Shown: positions 33,494-41,512, counted from the first letter of the stretch. The stretch is 64,000 nucleotides of DNA from Streptomyces sp. NBC_01335 (GCF_035953295.1 NZ_CP108370.1:4679001-4743000), one strand, 5' to 3'. Translations and numbers: made by a program. Notes: generated from the letters alone by a model not told the origin.

Positions 33494-34264
33494 TCAGGCG
33501 GCCGTGGCGCCTCCGTCGACCGGCATCGCGGCGCCGGTCACGAAGGAGGCGCCGTCGGAGCAGAGCCAGAGAGCCGCCGCGGCCACCTCTGCGGGTGAGG
33601 CCATCCGCTTCTGCAGCGCGTGGGAGGCGAATCGCTCCTCCAACCCGGCGTCCTGCGCGATGACTTCGTCCATCATCTCGGTCCGGGTGGCCCCGACGAC
33701 CAGGGCGTTGACCCGGATGCCCGCGGTCCCGTAGTCGGCCGCGGCGGCGCGGGTCATCCCCAGCACGGCGTGCTTGGCCGTCACGTAGGCGGCGCTGGCG
33801 CCGGTGGCCCGGGTGGCGGCGACGCTCGCGGTGTTGACGATCGCGCCGCCCGACTCCTGCGCCAGCATGACGGGGATCTGGTGCCGCAGGCAGTTCCACA
33901 CGCCTCGCACGTTGACGTCCATGGTGCGGTCGAAGACGTCGTCCTCGATCTCGTGCAGCCGGGCTCCGGCGGTGGCGTACCCGGCGTTGTTGAACGCGCA
34001 GTCGAGGCGTCCGTAGGTCTCGACGGTCCGTTCCACCGCCTTCCGTACGCTCGCCGGGTCCGTGACGTCGCTCTCGACCGCCAGGGCCCGCCCGCCGGCG
34101 CCGGTTATCCGGTCCGCGAGCGCGCGCAGCCGGTCGCCGCGCCGAGCGAGCAGGACCACCGCCGCCCCCGCGTCGGCGAAGGCGAGGGCCGCGGCTTCGC
34201 CGATGCCGCTGGAAGCGCCGGTGATCATGGCCACCCTGCCGGACAGCAGGTGCTGGTCGCTCAT
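33494..34264 (-). CDS. Short-chain dehydrogenase (BarS1/ScbB-like)
   Basis: 256-aa classical SDR: TGASSGIG cofactor loop, NNAG, catalytic Ser in VNTASVAA and YVTAK, and the C-terminal MPVDGG. In butyrolactone-signal loci an SDR reduces the 6-keto precursor of the signal. The adjoining HAD, ScbR-like and AfsA-like genes point to that job here, but an oxidoreductase of the cyclitol pathway is possible. GGAGAG precedes ATG 34264. Confidence 0.88.
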   Translation of the reverse strand: MSDQHLLSGRVAMITGASSGIGEAAALAFADAGAAVVLLARRGDRLRALADRITGAGGRALAVESDVTDPASVRKAVERTVETYGRLDCAFNNAGYATAGARLHEIEDDVFDRTMDVNVRGVWNCLRHQIPVMLAQESGGAIVNTASVAATRATGASAAYVTAKHAVLGMTRAAAADYGTAGIRVNALVVGATRTEMMDEVIAQDAGLEERFASHALQKRMASPAEVAAAALWLCSDGASFVTGAAMPVDGGATAA

Positions 34265-34465
34265 GTTCTCTCCGCTGTGAGTCTGTACTGGCCGGATTGG
34301 AGTTGCCGTGCGGCCGGAGGGCCCGGCGCACACGGCGGGGTAGGGACGTGCCGCCCGGGAACGGCCGAGCCGTCCCGCGCGACGGGGATGCGCCCGACGG
34401 GCGGACGGGCCCCGCCGGGGCGGGCGAGCCGGTCGGCGCCGACCGGCCGGAGGTGCGCGCGCCGC

Positions 34466-35206
34466 TCAGGCCGTCCGGGCCGGCACCGGTTCGAGGGACG
34501 CCTCCCGGGCGCCCGTCCACACGGTGCCCCGGGCAGCCTCGGAGTCCAGGGTCCGCACCAGGTGCTCGTCGATCTCGTCCAGGGACGACACGAGGTGGCG
34601 CACCCCGGCCTCGTGCATCAGTTGGCGCTGGAAGCTGTGCTCGTACGAGGTGGGGCGGCCGATGAAGGGGACGTCCAGCTCCCGGGCGGCCTCGGCCACC
34701 CGGGCGACGTCGTCGACGAACAGCACCTCGCCGTGGTCCAGTCCGAAGACCTCGGTGGTGATCTCCCGGATGCCGGGCCGCACCGTGTTGGTGCACACGT
34801 AGCCCGGACCGTCGAACAGGTCGGCCCAGGTGCCGAGGAACCGGTCGAAGTGCGCGGCGGACAGGCCCCCGTAGCAGACCGTCCGCAGCCCCTGCGCGCG
34901 CAACCGCCGCACCAGGGCGATCGCTCCCTCGTCGACGACGACGGGATGGTCGACGAGGTAGGCGTCCCGTTCCTCGAAGTAGGCCGCCAGCGCCTCTTCG
35001 CCGGTCAGTTCCTGCGGCACCGCGGCGGCCATTCTCTCCCCGGCCACGTGCTGCGGCTGGGAGAAGATCTCCCGTTCGGTCGCGGCGGAGTAGACGCCGC
35101 CCCGGCCGACGACGAAACCATGGATCACCGGGCTGAACGTGTCGTTCAGCAGCACACCGTCGATGTTGAGGGCGGCCAGCCGAAGTAGGCCCAGGTCGTG
35201 GGACAT
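34466..35206 (-). CDS. HAD-like protein of the butyrolactone cassette
   Basis: 246 aa with a Rossmannoid HAD core and cap: ALNIDGVLLND (motif I), VCYGGLS (motif II), RPGIRE (motif III) and VLFVDDVARVAEAA (motif IV). Motif I normally reads DxD; here the first position, the nucleophile, is Asn (Asn14). It may be inactive as a phosphatase or use another mechanism. HAD phosphatases (MmfP in the methylenomycin furan locus) accompany AfsA-type synthases, which supports a link to signal synthesis. It lies about 200 bp upstream of the SDR gene on the same strand. Confidence 0.78.
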   Translation of the reverse strand: MSHDLGLLRLAALNIDGVLLNDTFSPVIHGFVVGRGGVYSAATEREIFSQPQHVAGERMAAAVPQELTGEEALAAYFEERDAYLVDHPVVVDEGAIALVRRLRAQGLRTVCYGGLSAAHFDRFLGTWADLFDGPGYVCTNTVRPGIREITTEVFGLDHGEVLFVDDVARVAEAARELDVPFIGRPTSYEHSFQRQLMHEAGVRHLVSSLDEIDEHLVRTLDSEAARGTVWTGAREASLEPVPARTA

Positions 35207-35276
35207 CGCTTCTCCTGATACTGGATTTCCGGATCGAGGGCGTGCCGGACGCCGGTGTGCGGCACGGTGCTCGGGG

Positions 35277-35906
35277 TCAGGCGACGAGGGCGCGCAGGCG
35301 CTCGTGGCTCACATCGGTGCGGGAGACGATCGAGGGCACCGCGACTCCGGGGAGCAGCAGGCGCCACATCTTCATGGTGCGGTCGCTCAGGTCCTTCCGG
35401 CCGCTGACCACCGCGGAGAACATCTGCATGCCCGTACACGCCGCGGTGACGAACTCGCCCAGTTCCTCCGGGGAGACGCCGGCCTGGAGTTCGCCGTTGG
35501 CCTCCGCCTGGCGCAGGCACTCGGCCATGATCCCCGACCACGCCTGGTACGGGGTCGCGTCGGCCGTGCCGAAGGTGGACTGTTCGCCCGTCAGGCGGAC
35601 GCCCGCGCGCAGCAACGGGTCGACCTGCAGCTGGTGGGACCAGGACAGCGTGATGTCGACCAGACGCTGCATGCCCGCCGAGTTGAGCTTCGGGACGATG
35701 GTCTGGGGCTGTGCGTTCATCACCGCACGCGCCAGATGCTCCTTGGAGTCGAAGTGGAAGTAGAGGGCGCCGGTCGTCAGGCCCGCCCGCTTCAGGATGA
35801 GGTTGATGCTCGCCCCGGCGTAGCCGAACTCGTCGAAAGCCTCGGCGGCCGCACGGAGAAGCTCTTCCCGCGTGTGCACCGCTCGCTCTTGTTTGGGGCC
35901 AGACAC
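35277..35906 (-). CDS. ScbR/ArpA-type butyrolactone receptor (TetR family)
   Basis: 209 aa. The DNA-binding domain at residues 8-55 has the receptor-type recognition helix LTTGALYFHFDSKEHLARAVM. A ligand domain with the conserved QVDPLLRAGVRLT stretch of autoregulator receptors follows. GTG 35906 has GGAAGG nine bases upstream. It is divergent from the AfsA-like synthase gene, the standard receptor/synthase arrangement, and likely represses that gene and itself until the signal accumulates. Confidence 0.9.
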   Translation of the reverse strand: MSGPKQERAVHTREELLRAAAEAFDEFGYAGASINLILKRAGLTTGALYFHFDSKEHLARAVMNAQPQTIVPKLNSAGMQRLVDITLSWSHQLQVDPLLRAGVRLTGEQSTFGTADATPYQAWSGIMAECLRQAEANGELQAGVSPEELGEFVTAACTGMQMFSAVVSGRKDLSDRTMKMWRLLLPGVAVPSIVSRTDVSHERLRALVA

Positions 35907-36172
35907 AGAACATCACCTTCCAGAAAAACGGAACGAATCTTATGTAGTTGGTTCGTCGACCGTGCTCACCCCCCTCCTGGGGCTCGATCATAGGGGCTAA
36001 GAAGCAGTACTGGCCCCGGCGCCCCCCGTCCGTTGACCAGAACGCTCGCTATGTTTTACCAGATCTTGACTCTACAAAAAGCGAATACTCCTTATGTTTA
36101 GGGCCGCGGAGCCCGCACGTTTCTCGCTTCGTTGGATTCAGACGCACATCTGACATCACAGGGGGACACCTC
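35907..36172. promoter_or_regulatory. Divergent receptor/synthase control region
   Basis: 266 bp, AT-rich compared with the surroundings. Near the receptor start an inverted repeat ACGAA-N14-TTCGT spans 35933-35956. Near the synthase a TTGACT element at about 36066 and an AT-rich stretch around 36080-36100 may be promoter parts. Autoregulatory elements bound by ScbR-type receptors are expected here; none matches a consensus closely enough to be certain. Confidence 0.45.
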
Positions 36173-37117
36173 ATGCTCGGCAGCACCCTGAGCAGAACGC
36201 CCGACGAGTACCGGCAGGACGAGTGGACCCGACCGGTCTCCGCGGCCGAAGTGCACAAGGCGGACCCGAGGGAGCAACTGCTCGTCGGCTGGCGGCCGAC
36301 CGGGGCGGACCGGTTCGCGATCGACGCCCGGTGGCCGGCCGGGCACCGGTTCTACGCCGGCCCCCGGGGTACCCGGGACCCGCTCCTGCTGATCGAGTGC
36401 GTGCGGCAGGCGATACCGATGCTCTGCCACGCCGCGTACGGCGTTCCCCAGGGCTTCCGCCAGGCGTGGTCGGACCTCCGGTTCGTCTTCGAGCCCGCGG
36501 TGCTCGCCTCCAGGGGCGTGCCCGCGGACGCCGAACTCGACGTCGTGTGCACCGACATCGTGCGGCGGGGCACCCGCATCGCGGGGATGACGATGTCCGT
36601 GCAGGCGTCGCTCAAGGGCGTCCCGGCGGCGCGGGTGCAGACCCGCTTCTCCAACCAGTCGCCGGCGATCTACGAGCGGCTGCGGGGGGCCTACACCGTC
36701 GAGGAGGCCCATGCCCGCGCGCTGGCGCCGGGGCGTCCGGTGCCGCCCCCGCTCGTCGGCCGTGAGCGCGCCGCCGACGTGGTGCTGTCTCCGTCCCCGG
36801 CACCCGACCGCTGGTACCTGCGCTCCGACCTGAACCACCCGGTCCTCTTCGACCACCCCGTGGACCACGTGCCCGGCATGCTGCTGCTGGAGGCCGCACG
36901 GCAGGCGGCGCTCGCGGCCTCGCCGCAGCGGTCCGCGGTGCTGGGCATGAGGACGGTCTTCAAGCGGTACGCGGAGTTCGACACCCCCTGCGTCGTCGTC
37001 GCCGGGCGCGCGGGCGCCCCGGCCGGCCCGGAGGGCTCCCGCGTCACGCTGGTCACGGTCGAGCAGAACGGCGCGCGGATATTCGCCGCCGAGGTGTCCA
37101 CGGCCCCCCTGGGCTGA
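36173..37117 (+). CDS. AfsA-like gamma-butyrolactone synthase
   Basis: 314 aa with two AfsA hot-dog repeats. The first is at about 20-150: VHKADPREQLLV, RFYAGPRGTRDPLLLIECVRQA. The second is at about 210-300: LNHPVLFDHPVDHVPGMLLLEAARQAA. It condenses a beta-ketoacyl thioester with dihydroxyacetone phosphate, the first step to A-factor-type signals. GGGGAC precedes ATG 36173. With the ScbR-like, HAD and SDR genes it makes a complete signalling cassette at the right end of the accessory block. Confidence 0.92.
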   Translation: MLGSTLSRTPDEYRQDEWTRPVSAAEVHKADPREQLLVGWRPTGADRFAIDARWPAGHRFYAGPRGTRDPLLLIECVRQAIPMLCHAAYGVPQGFRQAWSDLRFVFEPAVLASRGVPADAELDVVCTDIVRRGTRIAGMTMSVQASLKGVPAARVQTRFSNQSPAIYERLRGAYTVEEAHARALAPGRPVPPPLVGRERAADVVLSPSPAPDRWYLRSDLNHPVLFDHPVDHVPGMLLLEAARQAALAASPQRSAVLGMRTVFKRYAEFDTPCVVVAGRAGAPAGPEGSRVTLVTVEQNGARIFAAEVSTAPLG

Positions 37118-37167
37118 GGTCCGCCGCGCCGGGCCCGGTCGCTCACCCGGCCGGTGTCCCGCCGCCT

Positions 37168-37199
37168 CCGCCCCGCACGGGCGGGGGCGTGCGGGGCGG
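37168..37199. terminator. GC-rich hairpin after the AfsA-like gene
   Basis: 11-bp stem (37168-37178 with 37189-37199) around a G-rich 10-base loop, between the convergent synthase and GNAT genes. The following bases to 37,283 are runs of G and C with no gene. Confidence 0.6.
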
Positions 37200-37283
37200 G
37201 GGTCCGGGGTGGGGCCCGATCCGGGGCCGGGGCCCGACCGGCCGTCCCTCCCCCGCGGCCGGAGCGCGGGGCGGGTGCGGTGG

Positions 37284-37769
37284 TCAGGCGTCCTGGAGTG
37301 GCTTCGCCATGCAGATGCTGTTCTCGTACGTCCGGTAGTGGCCGAACTTCTCGCAGACCGTGTAGCCGCTCGACGTGTACAGCGCGATGGCCTCGGGCTG
37401 CTTGTCGCCGGTCTCCAGGACCATGCGCGTGCGCCCGGCGCTGCGGGCGTCCTCCTCCAGCATGCCGAGGATGCGGCGGGCGAGACCTCGGCCACGTCCC
37501 TCGCGTATGACGAACATCCGCTTGAGTTCGGCGTCGCCGTCGGCGTAGCCCTCTTCGTCCTGTTCCATGGCGCGCCAGCCGCCGGTCGCCACCGGGCGCT
37601 CCCGCTCGTCGTAGGCGAGCAGGTACAGGCCGTTCGGGGGCTCGAACATGGTGGGATCGAGGTAGGTCTGGTCGCCGCCGTCCTGGTAGCGCTCGATGTA
37701 TTCGAGCTGGACCTCGTCGTTGAGCTTGACGGCGTCAGGGTGGTCGTACGACCGGCGCTGGATATTCAC
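37284..37769 (-). CDS. GNAT-family N-acetyltransferase
   Basis: 161 aa. ELKRMFVIREGRGRGLARRIL carries the acetyl-CoA loop, and YTSSGYTVCEKFGHY the C-terminal fold. The GTG start at 37769 has no ribosome site but a -10-like TACGCT seven bases upstream, so a leaderless message is likely. It is divergent from exonuclease III. The acceptor is unknown. Confidence 0.83.
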   Translation of the reverse strand: MNIQRRSYDHPDAVKLNDEVQLEYIERYQDGGDQTYLDPTMFEPPNGLYLLAYDERERPVATGGWRAMEQDEEGYADGDAELKRMFVIREGRGRGLARRILGMLEEDARSAGRTRMVLETGDKQPEAIALYTSSGYTVCEKFGHYRTYENSICMAKPLQDA

Positions 37770-37776
37770 GCAGGTA

Positions 37777-37782
37777 AGCGTA
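37777..37782 (-). promoter_or_regulatory. Candidate leaderless -10 (TACGCT) for the GNAT gene
   Basis: On the minus strand TACGCT ends seven bases before the GTG at 37769; no ribosome site is present. It overlaps the palindrome at 37779-37792. Confidence 0.4.
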
Positions 37783-37792
37783 CATATGTACG
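37779..37792. promoter_or_regulatory. 14-bp palindrome between GNAT and xthA
   Basis: CGTACATATGTACG is a perfect palindrome in the 49-bp divergent gap. It is placed to affect both leaderless promoters. No regulator gene is adjacent. Confidence 0.45.
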
Positions 37793-37806
37793 GGACTGCG
37801 TTTGGG

Positions 37807-37812
37807 TACTGT
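37807..37812 (+). promoter_or_regulatory. Candidate leaderless -10 (TACTGT) for xthA
   Basis: TACTGT ends six bases before the GTG at 37819 and no ribosome site intervenes. Confidence 0.45.
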
Positions 37813-37818
37813 TTCTTG

Positions 37819-38634
37819 GTGCTTACTGTCACCAGCGTCAACGTGAACGGGCTCCGCGCCGCCGCGAAGAAGGGCTTCGTCCCCTGGCTCGCGGAGACCG
37901 GGGCCGATGTCGTGTGCCTCCAGGAAGTACGCGCCGAGGCGGCCCAGCTCCCCGAGGAGGTCCGGGAGCCCGAGGGCTGGCACGTGGTGCACGCACCGGC
38001 CGCCGCCAAGGGGCGCGCGGGCGTCTCCCTCTACTCACGGCGTACGCCGGAGCGCGTGCAGATCGGCTTCGGCGGGTTCGGGGTCGAGGGCGCCGAGGAG
38101 TTCGACCTGAGCGGCCGGTACGCCGAGATCGACCTCCCCGGCGTCACCGTCGCGAGCCTGTACCTGCCCTCCGGCGAGGTCGGCACCGAGCGGCAGGACG
38201 AGAAGGAGCGCTTCATGGCGGCCTTCCTCCCCTATCTGGCCGGGCTCAAGGAGCGGGCCGCCGCCGAGGGGCGCGAGGTCGTCGTCTGCGGCGACTGGAA
38301 CATCGCCCACCAGGAGGCCGACCTCAAGAACTGGAAGTCGAACCGGAAGAACTCCGGCTTCCTCCCGGAGGAGCGGGAGTGGCTGACCCGGGTCTTCGAG
38401 GAGGCCGCGTACGTGGACGTGGTGCGCGCCCTCCATCCGGACCAGGAGGGGCCGTACTCCTGGTGGTCCTACCGGGGCCGCGCCTTCGACAACGACGCCG
38501 GCTGGCGGATCGACTACCAGGTGGCGACGCCCGGCCTCGCGGCCCGCGCGGTCAAGGCCTGGGTCGAGCGCGCGGCGACCCACCCGGAGCGGTGGAGCGA
38601 CCACGCGCCGGTGACGGTGGCGTACGAGCACTGA
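37819..38634 (+). CDS. xthA: Exodeoxyribonuclease III
   Basis: 271-aa Mg2+-dependent AP endonuclease / 3'-5' exonuclease of base-excision repair. Motifs: TSVNVNGLRAA, CLQEVRAE (metal-binding Glu), GRYAEIDLPGVTVASLYLPSG, VVCGDWNIAHQEADL, and the C-terminal RIDYQVATPGL and WSDHAPV with the catalytic His. GTG 37819 gives VLTVTSVNVNG, directly at the fold. A decayed NUDIX gene follows five bases after the stop. Confidence 0.93.
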   Translation: MLTVTSVNVNGLRAAAKKGFVPWLAETGADVVCLQEVRAEAAQLPEEVREPEGWHVVHAPAAAKGRAGVSLYSRRTPERVQIGFGGFGVEGAEEFDLSGRYAEIDLPGVTVASLYLPSGEVGTERQDEKERFMAAFLPYLAGLKERAAAEGREVVVCGDWNIAHQEADLKNWKSNRKNSGFLPEEREWLTRVFEEAAYVDVVRALHPDQEGPYSWWSYRGRAFDNDAGWRIDYQVATPGLAARAVKAWVERAATHPERWSDHAPVTVAYEH

Positions 38635-38639
38635 GCTCC

Positions 38640-38935
38640 GTGGCCCGAACCGAGTACTACGACGATCCGGGCGCCCCGCAGCTGAACAACCTGGTCGTGG
38701 CGGCCTCTGCCGTCGTCACCGACGAGCTCGGCCTTGTACTCCTCCAGCGGCGCCGGGACGACGACCTGTGGGCGCTACCCGGCGGGGCGCGATGGGCATG
38801 GGCGATTCCCTGCCCGGCACGGCAGTCCGTGAGGTCGAGGAGGAAACCAGGCCGACTCGCTCCCCATGCACCGCACGCAGCGGCTTCGGGTGCGGGATTA
38901 CCTGGAGAACCGGCCGACGCCGTACCTCGGACAGC
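38640..38935 (+). pseudogene. NUDIX hydrolase pseudogene
   Basis: Three fragments of one NUDIX protein lie in three different frames. Frame 1 from GTG 38640 runs VARTEYYDDPGAPQLNN...LLQRRRDDDLWALPGG. After a frameshift at about 38,790 the NUDIX box continues as MGMGDSLPGTAVREVEEET. About 60 codons of the middle of the protein are then missing. The C-terminal end, MHRTQRLRVRDYLENRPTPYLG, resumes in a third frame at 38,866. The original stop is not identifiable. Loss of the middle plus shifts means no active enzyme. Position directly after xthA suggests it was once co-transcribed with it. Confidence 0.8.
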
Positions 38936-38982
38936 GCGCAAGAAGGTGTCCGTCGCTCAAGTCGGCTTCGGGCGCGGAGGAA

Positions 38983-39669
38983 TCAGCGGGACTGCTCGTC
39001 CCCGCCGGCCCCGTCCCCGTCCGTCTCGCGCAGTCGCCGGTCCAGGGCCATCGAGAGCTCGGCGTCCACGACCGCGCGGGCCAGCGGGCGGAGTTTGTCG
39101 GTGGGGCTGTCCGCCGCGTGCACCTGGATGACGCGGACGAAGATCTCGGCCAGGGCTTCCGCGTGCTCGCGGATGCGGCGGCCGGTGGAGAGCACGGTGG
39201 CCAACGGGACGCCCTCGCGCACCAGTTCGGCCGATACCTCCAACAGGCGACGGCTGATGTGGACGATCTCGTCGCCGTCGGTGGCGAGATAGCCGAGATC
39301 GAGGGCGGTGGCGAGGTTCTCCGGGGTGACTTCGCCCTCGAAGTAGTCGGCGAGCTGCTCCGGGGTGAGCCGGACCGGGGTCTCCTCGGTGGGCTCGCCC
39401 AGACCCAGCACCTCGGCGACGTCGCGGCCGCTCTCGAAGGTGGCGGCGAGGTCGGCGATGCCGTTGAGGGTGTGGCCGCGCTCCAACAGGCCGGTGATCG
39501 TGCGCAGTCGTGCCAGGTGGTGGCTGTCGTACCAGGTGATGCGCCCCTCGCGGCGGGGCGGCGGGATGAGACCGCGCTCGCGGTAGAAGCGCAGGGTCCG
39601 CACGGTGATGCCGGCCTCCTCGGCCAGTTCCTCCATGCGGTATTCGCGTTGCTCATGTCCTTCGGCCAC
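38983..39669 (-). CDS. MerR-family transcriptional regulator
   Basis: 228 aa. The winged helix-turn-helix is at residues 9-75 (YRMEELAEEAGITVRTLRFYRERGLIPPPRREGRITWY). A long helical effector domain follows, without the cysteines of metal-sensing MerR proteins, so an organic ligand or a structural role is likely. GTG 39669 is preferred because TAAGGT lies seven bases upstream (leaderless). It is divergent from the monooxygenase operon and probably controls it. Confidence 0.86.
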   Translation of the reverse strand: MAEGHEQREYRMEELAEEAGITVRTLRFYRERGLIPPPRREGRITWYDSHHLARLRTITGLLERGHTLNGIADLAATFESGRDVAEVLGLGEPTEETPVRLTPEQLADYFEGEVTPENLATALDLGYLATDGDEIVHISRRLLEVSAELVREGVPLATVLSTGRRIREHAEALAEIFVRVIQVHAADSPTDKLRPLARAVVDAELSMALDRRLRETDGDGAGGDEQSR

Positions 39670-39676
39670 AGAGCGA

Positions 39677-39682
39677 ACCTTA
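39677..39682 (-). promoter_or_regulatory. Candidate leaderless -10 (TAAGGT) for merR
   Basis: On the minus strand TAAGGT ends seven bases before the GTG at 39669; there is no ribosome site. Confidence 0.4.
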
Positions 39683-39833
39683 CGACTTCGCACCGGATGG
39701 TGAGTGGGGTCGTCAGCGCCCCGTGACGGCGGTGCGGGCGCGGGCGCGCGCCCCGGCGCCTTGTTGTACCGCCGGTAACTTCCTTGCCCCGCCCTCTACC
39801 CATCAGTACGCGCCTGCTCTACCCTCCGAAAGG

Positions 39834-39851
39834 TGCCAGTGATTGCTGGCA
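39834..39851. promoter_or_regulatory. Inverted repeat upstream of the monooxygenase operon
   Basis: TGCCAG-N6-CTGGCA, 33 bp before the monooxygenase ATG. It is a candidate binding site for the divergent MerR protein. Confidence 0.35.
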
Positions 39852-39883
39852 GTGTCGTGTGACGTACCGCGGGAGGCGGCAGC

Positions 39884-41512
39884 ATGGCCCAGCACGAGCA
39901 CGTACGGGTGGCGGTGATCGGATCCGGATTCGGGGGCCTCGGGGCCGCGGTCCGGCTGCGCCGCGAAGGCATCACCGATTTCGTCGTCCTGGAGCGGGCC
40001 GGTTCCGTGGGAGGCACCTGGCGCGACAACACGTACCCCGGGTGCGCCTGTGACGTGCCCTCCCACCTGTACTCCTTCTCCTTCGCCCCCAACTCCGAGT
40101 GGCCGCGCACCTTCTCCGGCCAGGAGCACATACGCGCCTACCTGGAGCGAGTGGCCGACACCTTCGGTATCCGGCCGCACCTCAGGCTCAACCACGAGGT
40201 CACGGTGATGCGTTGGGACACCGAGGCGCTCAACTGGGTGATCGAGTGCGCCAACGGCGAGACGATCGTCGCGGACGTCGTCGTCTCCGCGACCGGGCCG
40301 CTCTCCGACCCGAAGGTGCCGGACGTCCCCGGGCTCGGCACCTTCCCGGGCGAGGTCTTCCACTCCGCCCGCTGGAACCACGACTACGACCTGGCCGGCA
40401 AGCGCGTCGCGATGATCGGCACCGGCGCCTCCGCCATCCAGATAGTCCCCGCCATCCAGCCGAAAGTGGGACGCCTGACGCTCTTCCAGCGGACACCGCC
40501 CTGGGTGATGCCGCGCGTCGACCGGGCCATCGGAAAGGCCGAGCGGTGGCTGCACCGCACCGTCCCCGCCACCGGCACCGCACGGCGCGGACTGCTGTGG
40601 GGGATAAGGGAGTTGCAGGTCAGCGCCTTCACGAAGTACCCGGACGGGCTCGGTCTGATCGAGTCGCTGGCGAAGGCGGGCATGGCGCGGGCCATCAAGG
40701 ATCCGGCGCTGCGCGCCAAGCTCACCCCGTCGTACCGCATCGGGTGCAAGCGCATCCTGCTGTCCAGCACCTACTACCCGGCGCTCGCCCGCCCCAACGT
40801 CGACGTGGTGGCCTCCGGCCTCGCCGAGGTGCGCGGGTCGACGCTGGTCGCCTCGGACGGTACGGAGACCGAGGCCGACGCCATCATCTTCGGCACCGGC
40901 TTCCACGTCACCGACATGCCGATCGCCGAACGGGTCGTCGGCGCCGACGGCATCACCCTCGCCGAGAGCTGGAAGACTGGCATGCGCTCGCTGCGCGGCG
41001 CCACCGCCGCCGGGTTCCCCAACTGGATGACCATCATCGGCCCGAACACCGGGCTCGGTAACTCCTCGATGATCCTCATGATCGAGTCGCAGCTGAACTA
41101 CATGGCCGACTACCTGCGGCAGCTGAAGGTGCTCGGTACCGGCACCGCGCTCGCCGCGCGCCCCGCCGCGGTCGACGGGTGGAACGACCGCGTCCAGCGG
41201 CGGATGGAGCGCACCGTGTGGAACACGGGCGGCTGCACCAGCTGGTACCTGGACGAGAACGGCCGCAACACCACCGTCTGGCCCGGTACCACGGCGGACT
41301 TCCGCCGCGCCACCAGGTCAGTCGATCTGGCGGAGTACGACGTGATCCGCGCCCCCGCGACCGTACGGCCGCCTACCGTGGTCGCCCAGAGGTCCGGCGG
41401 CTCCGGGAAGCCCTCCCAGGGGCCGAAGGCGCCGAAGGCGGCGCAGCAGGCAGCGCAGAACAAGAAGCCCGCCGGACCTGACCGGCCCGTGACGGAGGAG
41501 GCGGCCCGATGA
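39884..41512 (+). CDS. Flavin-containing / Baeyer-Villiger-type monooxygenase
   Basis: 542 aa. FAD loop VIGSGFGGLGAA at residues 10-21; NTYPGCACDVPSHLYSFSF typical of Baeyer-Villiger enzymes; the fingerprint FHSARWNHD at about 165; NADPH loop MIGTGASAIQ. Residues after about 490 are a Lys/Pro/Ala-rich tail. GGGAGG precedes ATG 39884. The stop overlaps the next start (ATGA). With the hydrolase and SDR it matches the order of the mycobacterial mymA locus (monooxygenase, LipR-like hydrolase, SDR). Confidence 0.92.
   Translation: MAQHEHVRVAVIGSGFGGLGAAVRLRREGITDFVVLERAGSVGGTWRDNTYPGCACDVPSHLYSFSFAPNSEWPRTFSGQEHIRAYLERVADTFGIRPHLRLNHEVTVMRWDTEALNWVIECANGETIVADVVVSATGPLSDPKVPDVPGLGTFPGEVFHSARWNHDYDLAGKRVAMIGTGASAIQIVPAIQPKVGRLTLFQRTPPWVMPRVDRAIGKAERWLHRTVPATGTARRGLLWGIRELQVSAFTKYPDGLGLIESLAKAGMARAIKDPALRAKLTPSYRIGCKRILLSSTYYPALARPNVDVVASGLAEVRGSTLVASDGTETEADAIIFGTGFHVTDMPIAERVVGADGITLAESWKTGMRSLRGATAAGFPNWMTIIGPNTGLGNSSMILMIESQLNYMADYLRQLKVLGTGTALAARPAAVDGWNDRVQRRMERTVWNTGGCTSWYLDENGRNTTVWPGTTADFRRATRSVDLAEYDVIRAPATVRPPTVVAQRSGGSGKPSQGPKAPKAAQQAAQNKKPAGPDRPVTEEAAR

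Noticed and set aside
11252..37283. Integrative element with att repeats at tRNA-Ala
   Set aside because: No integrase gene and no second copy of the tRNA 3' end were seen in the window.
37118..37283. A small gene or G-quadruplex element in the G-rich gap
   Set aside because: No ribosome site with a plausible coding frame; the G-runs are compatible with general base composition and a terminator stem explains part of it.
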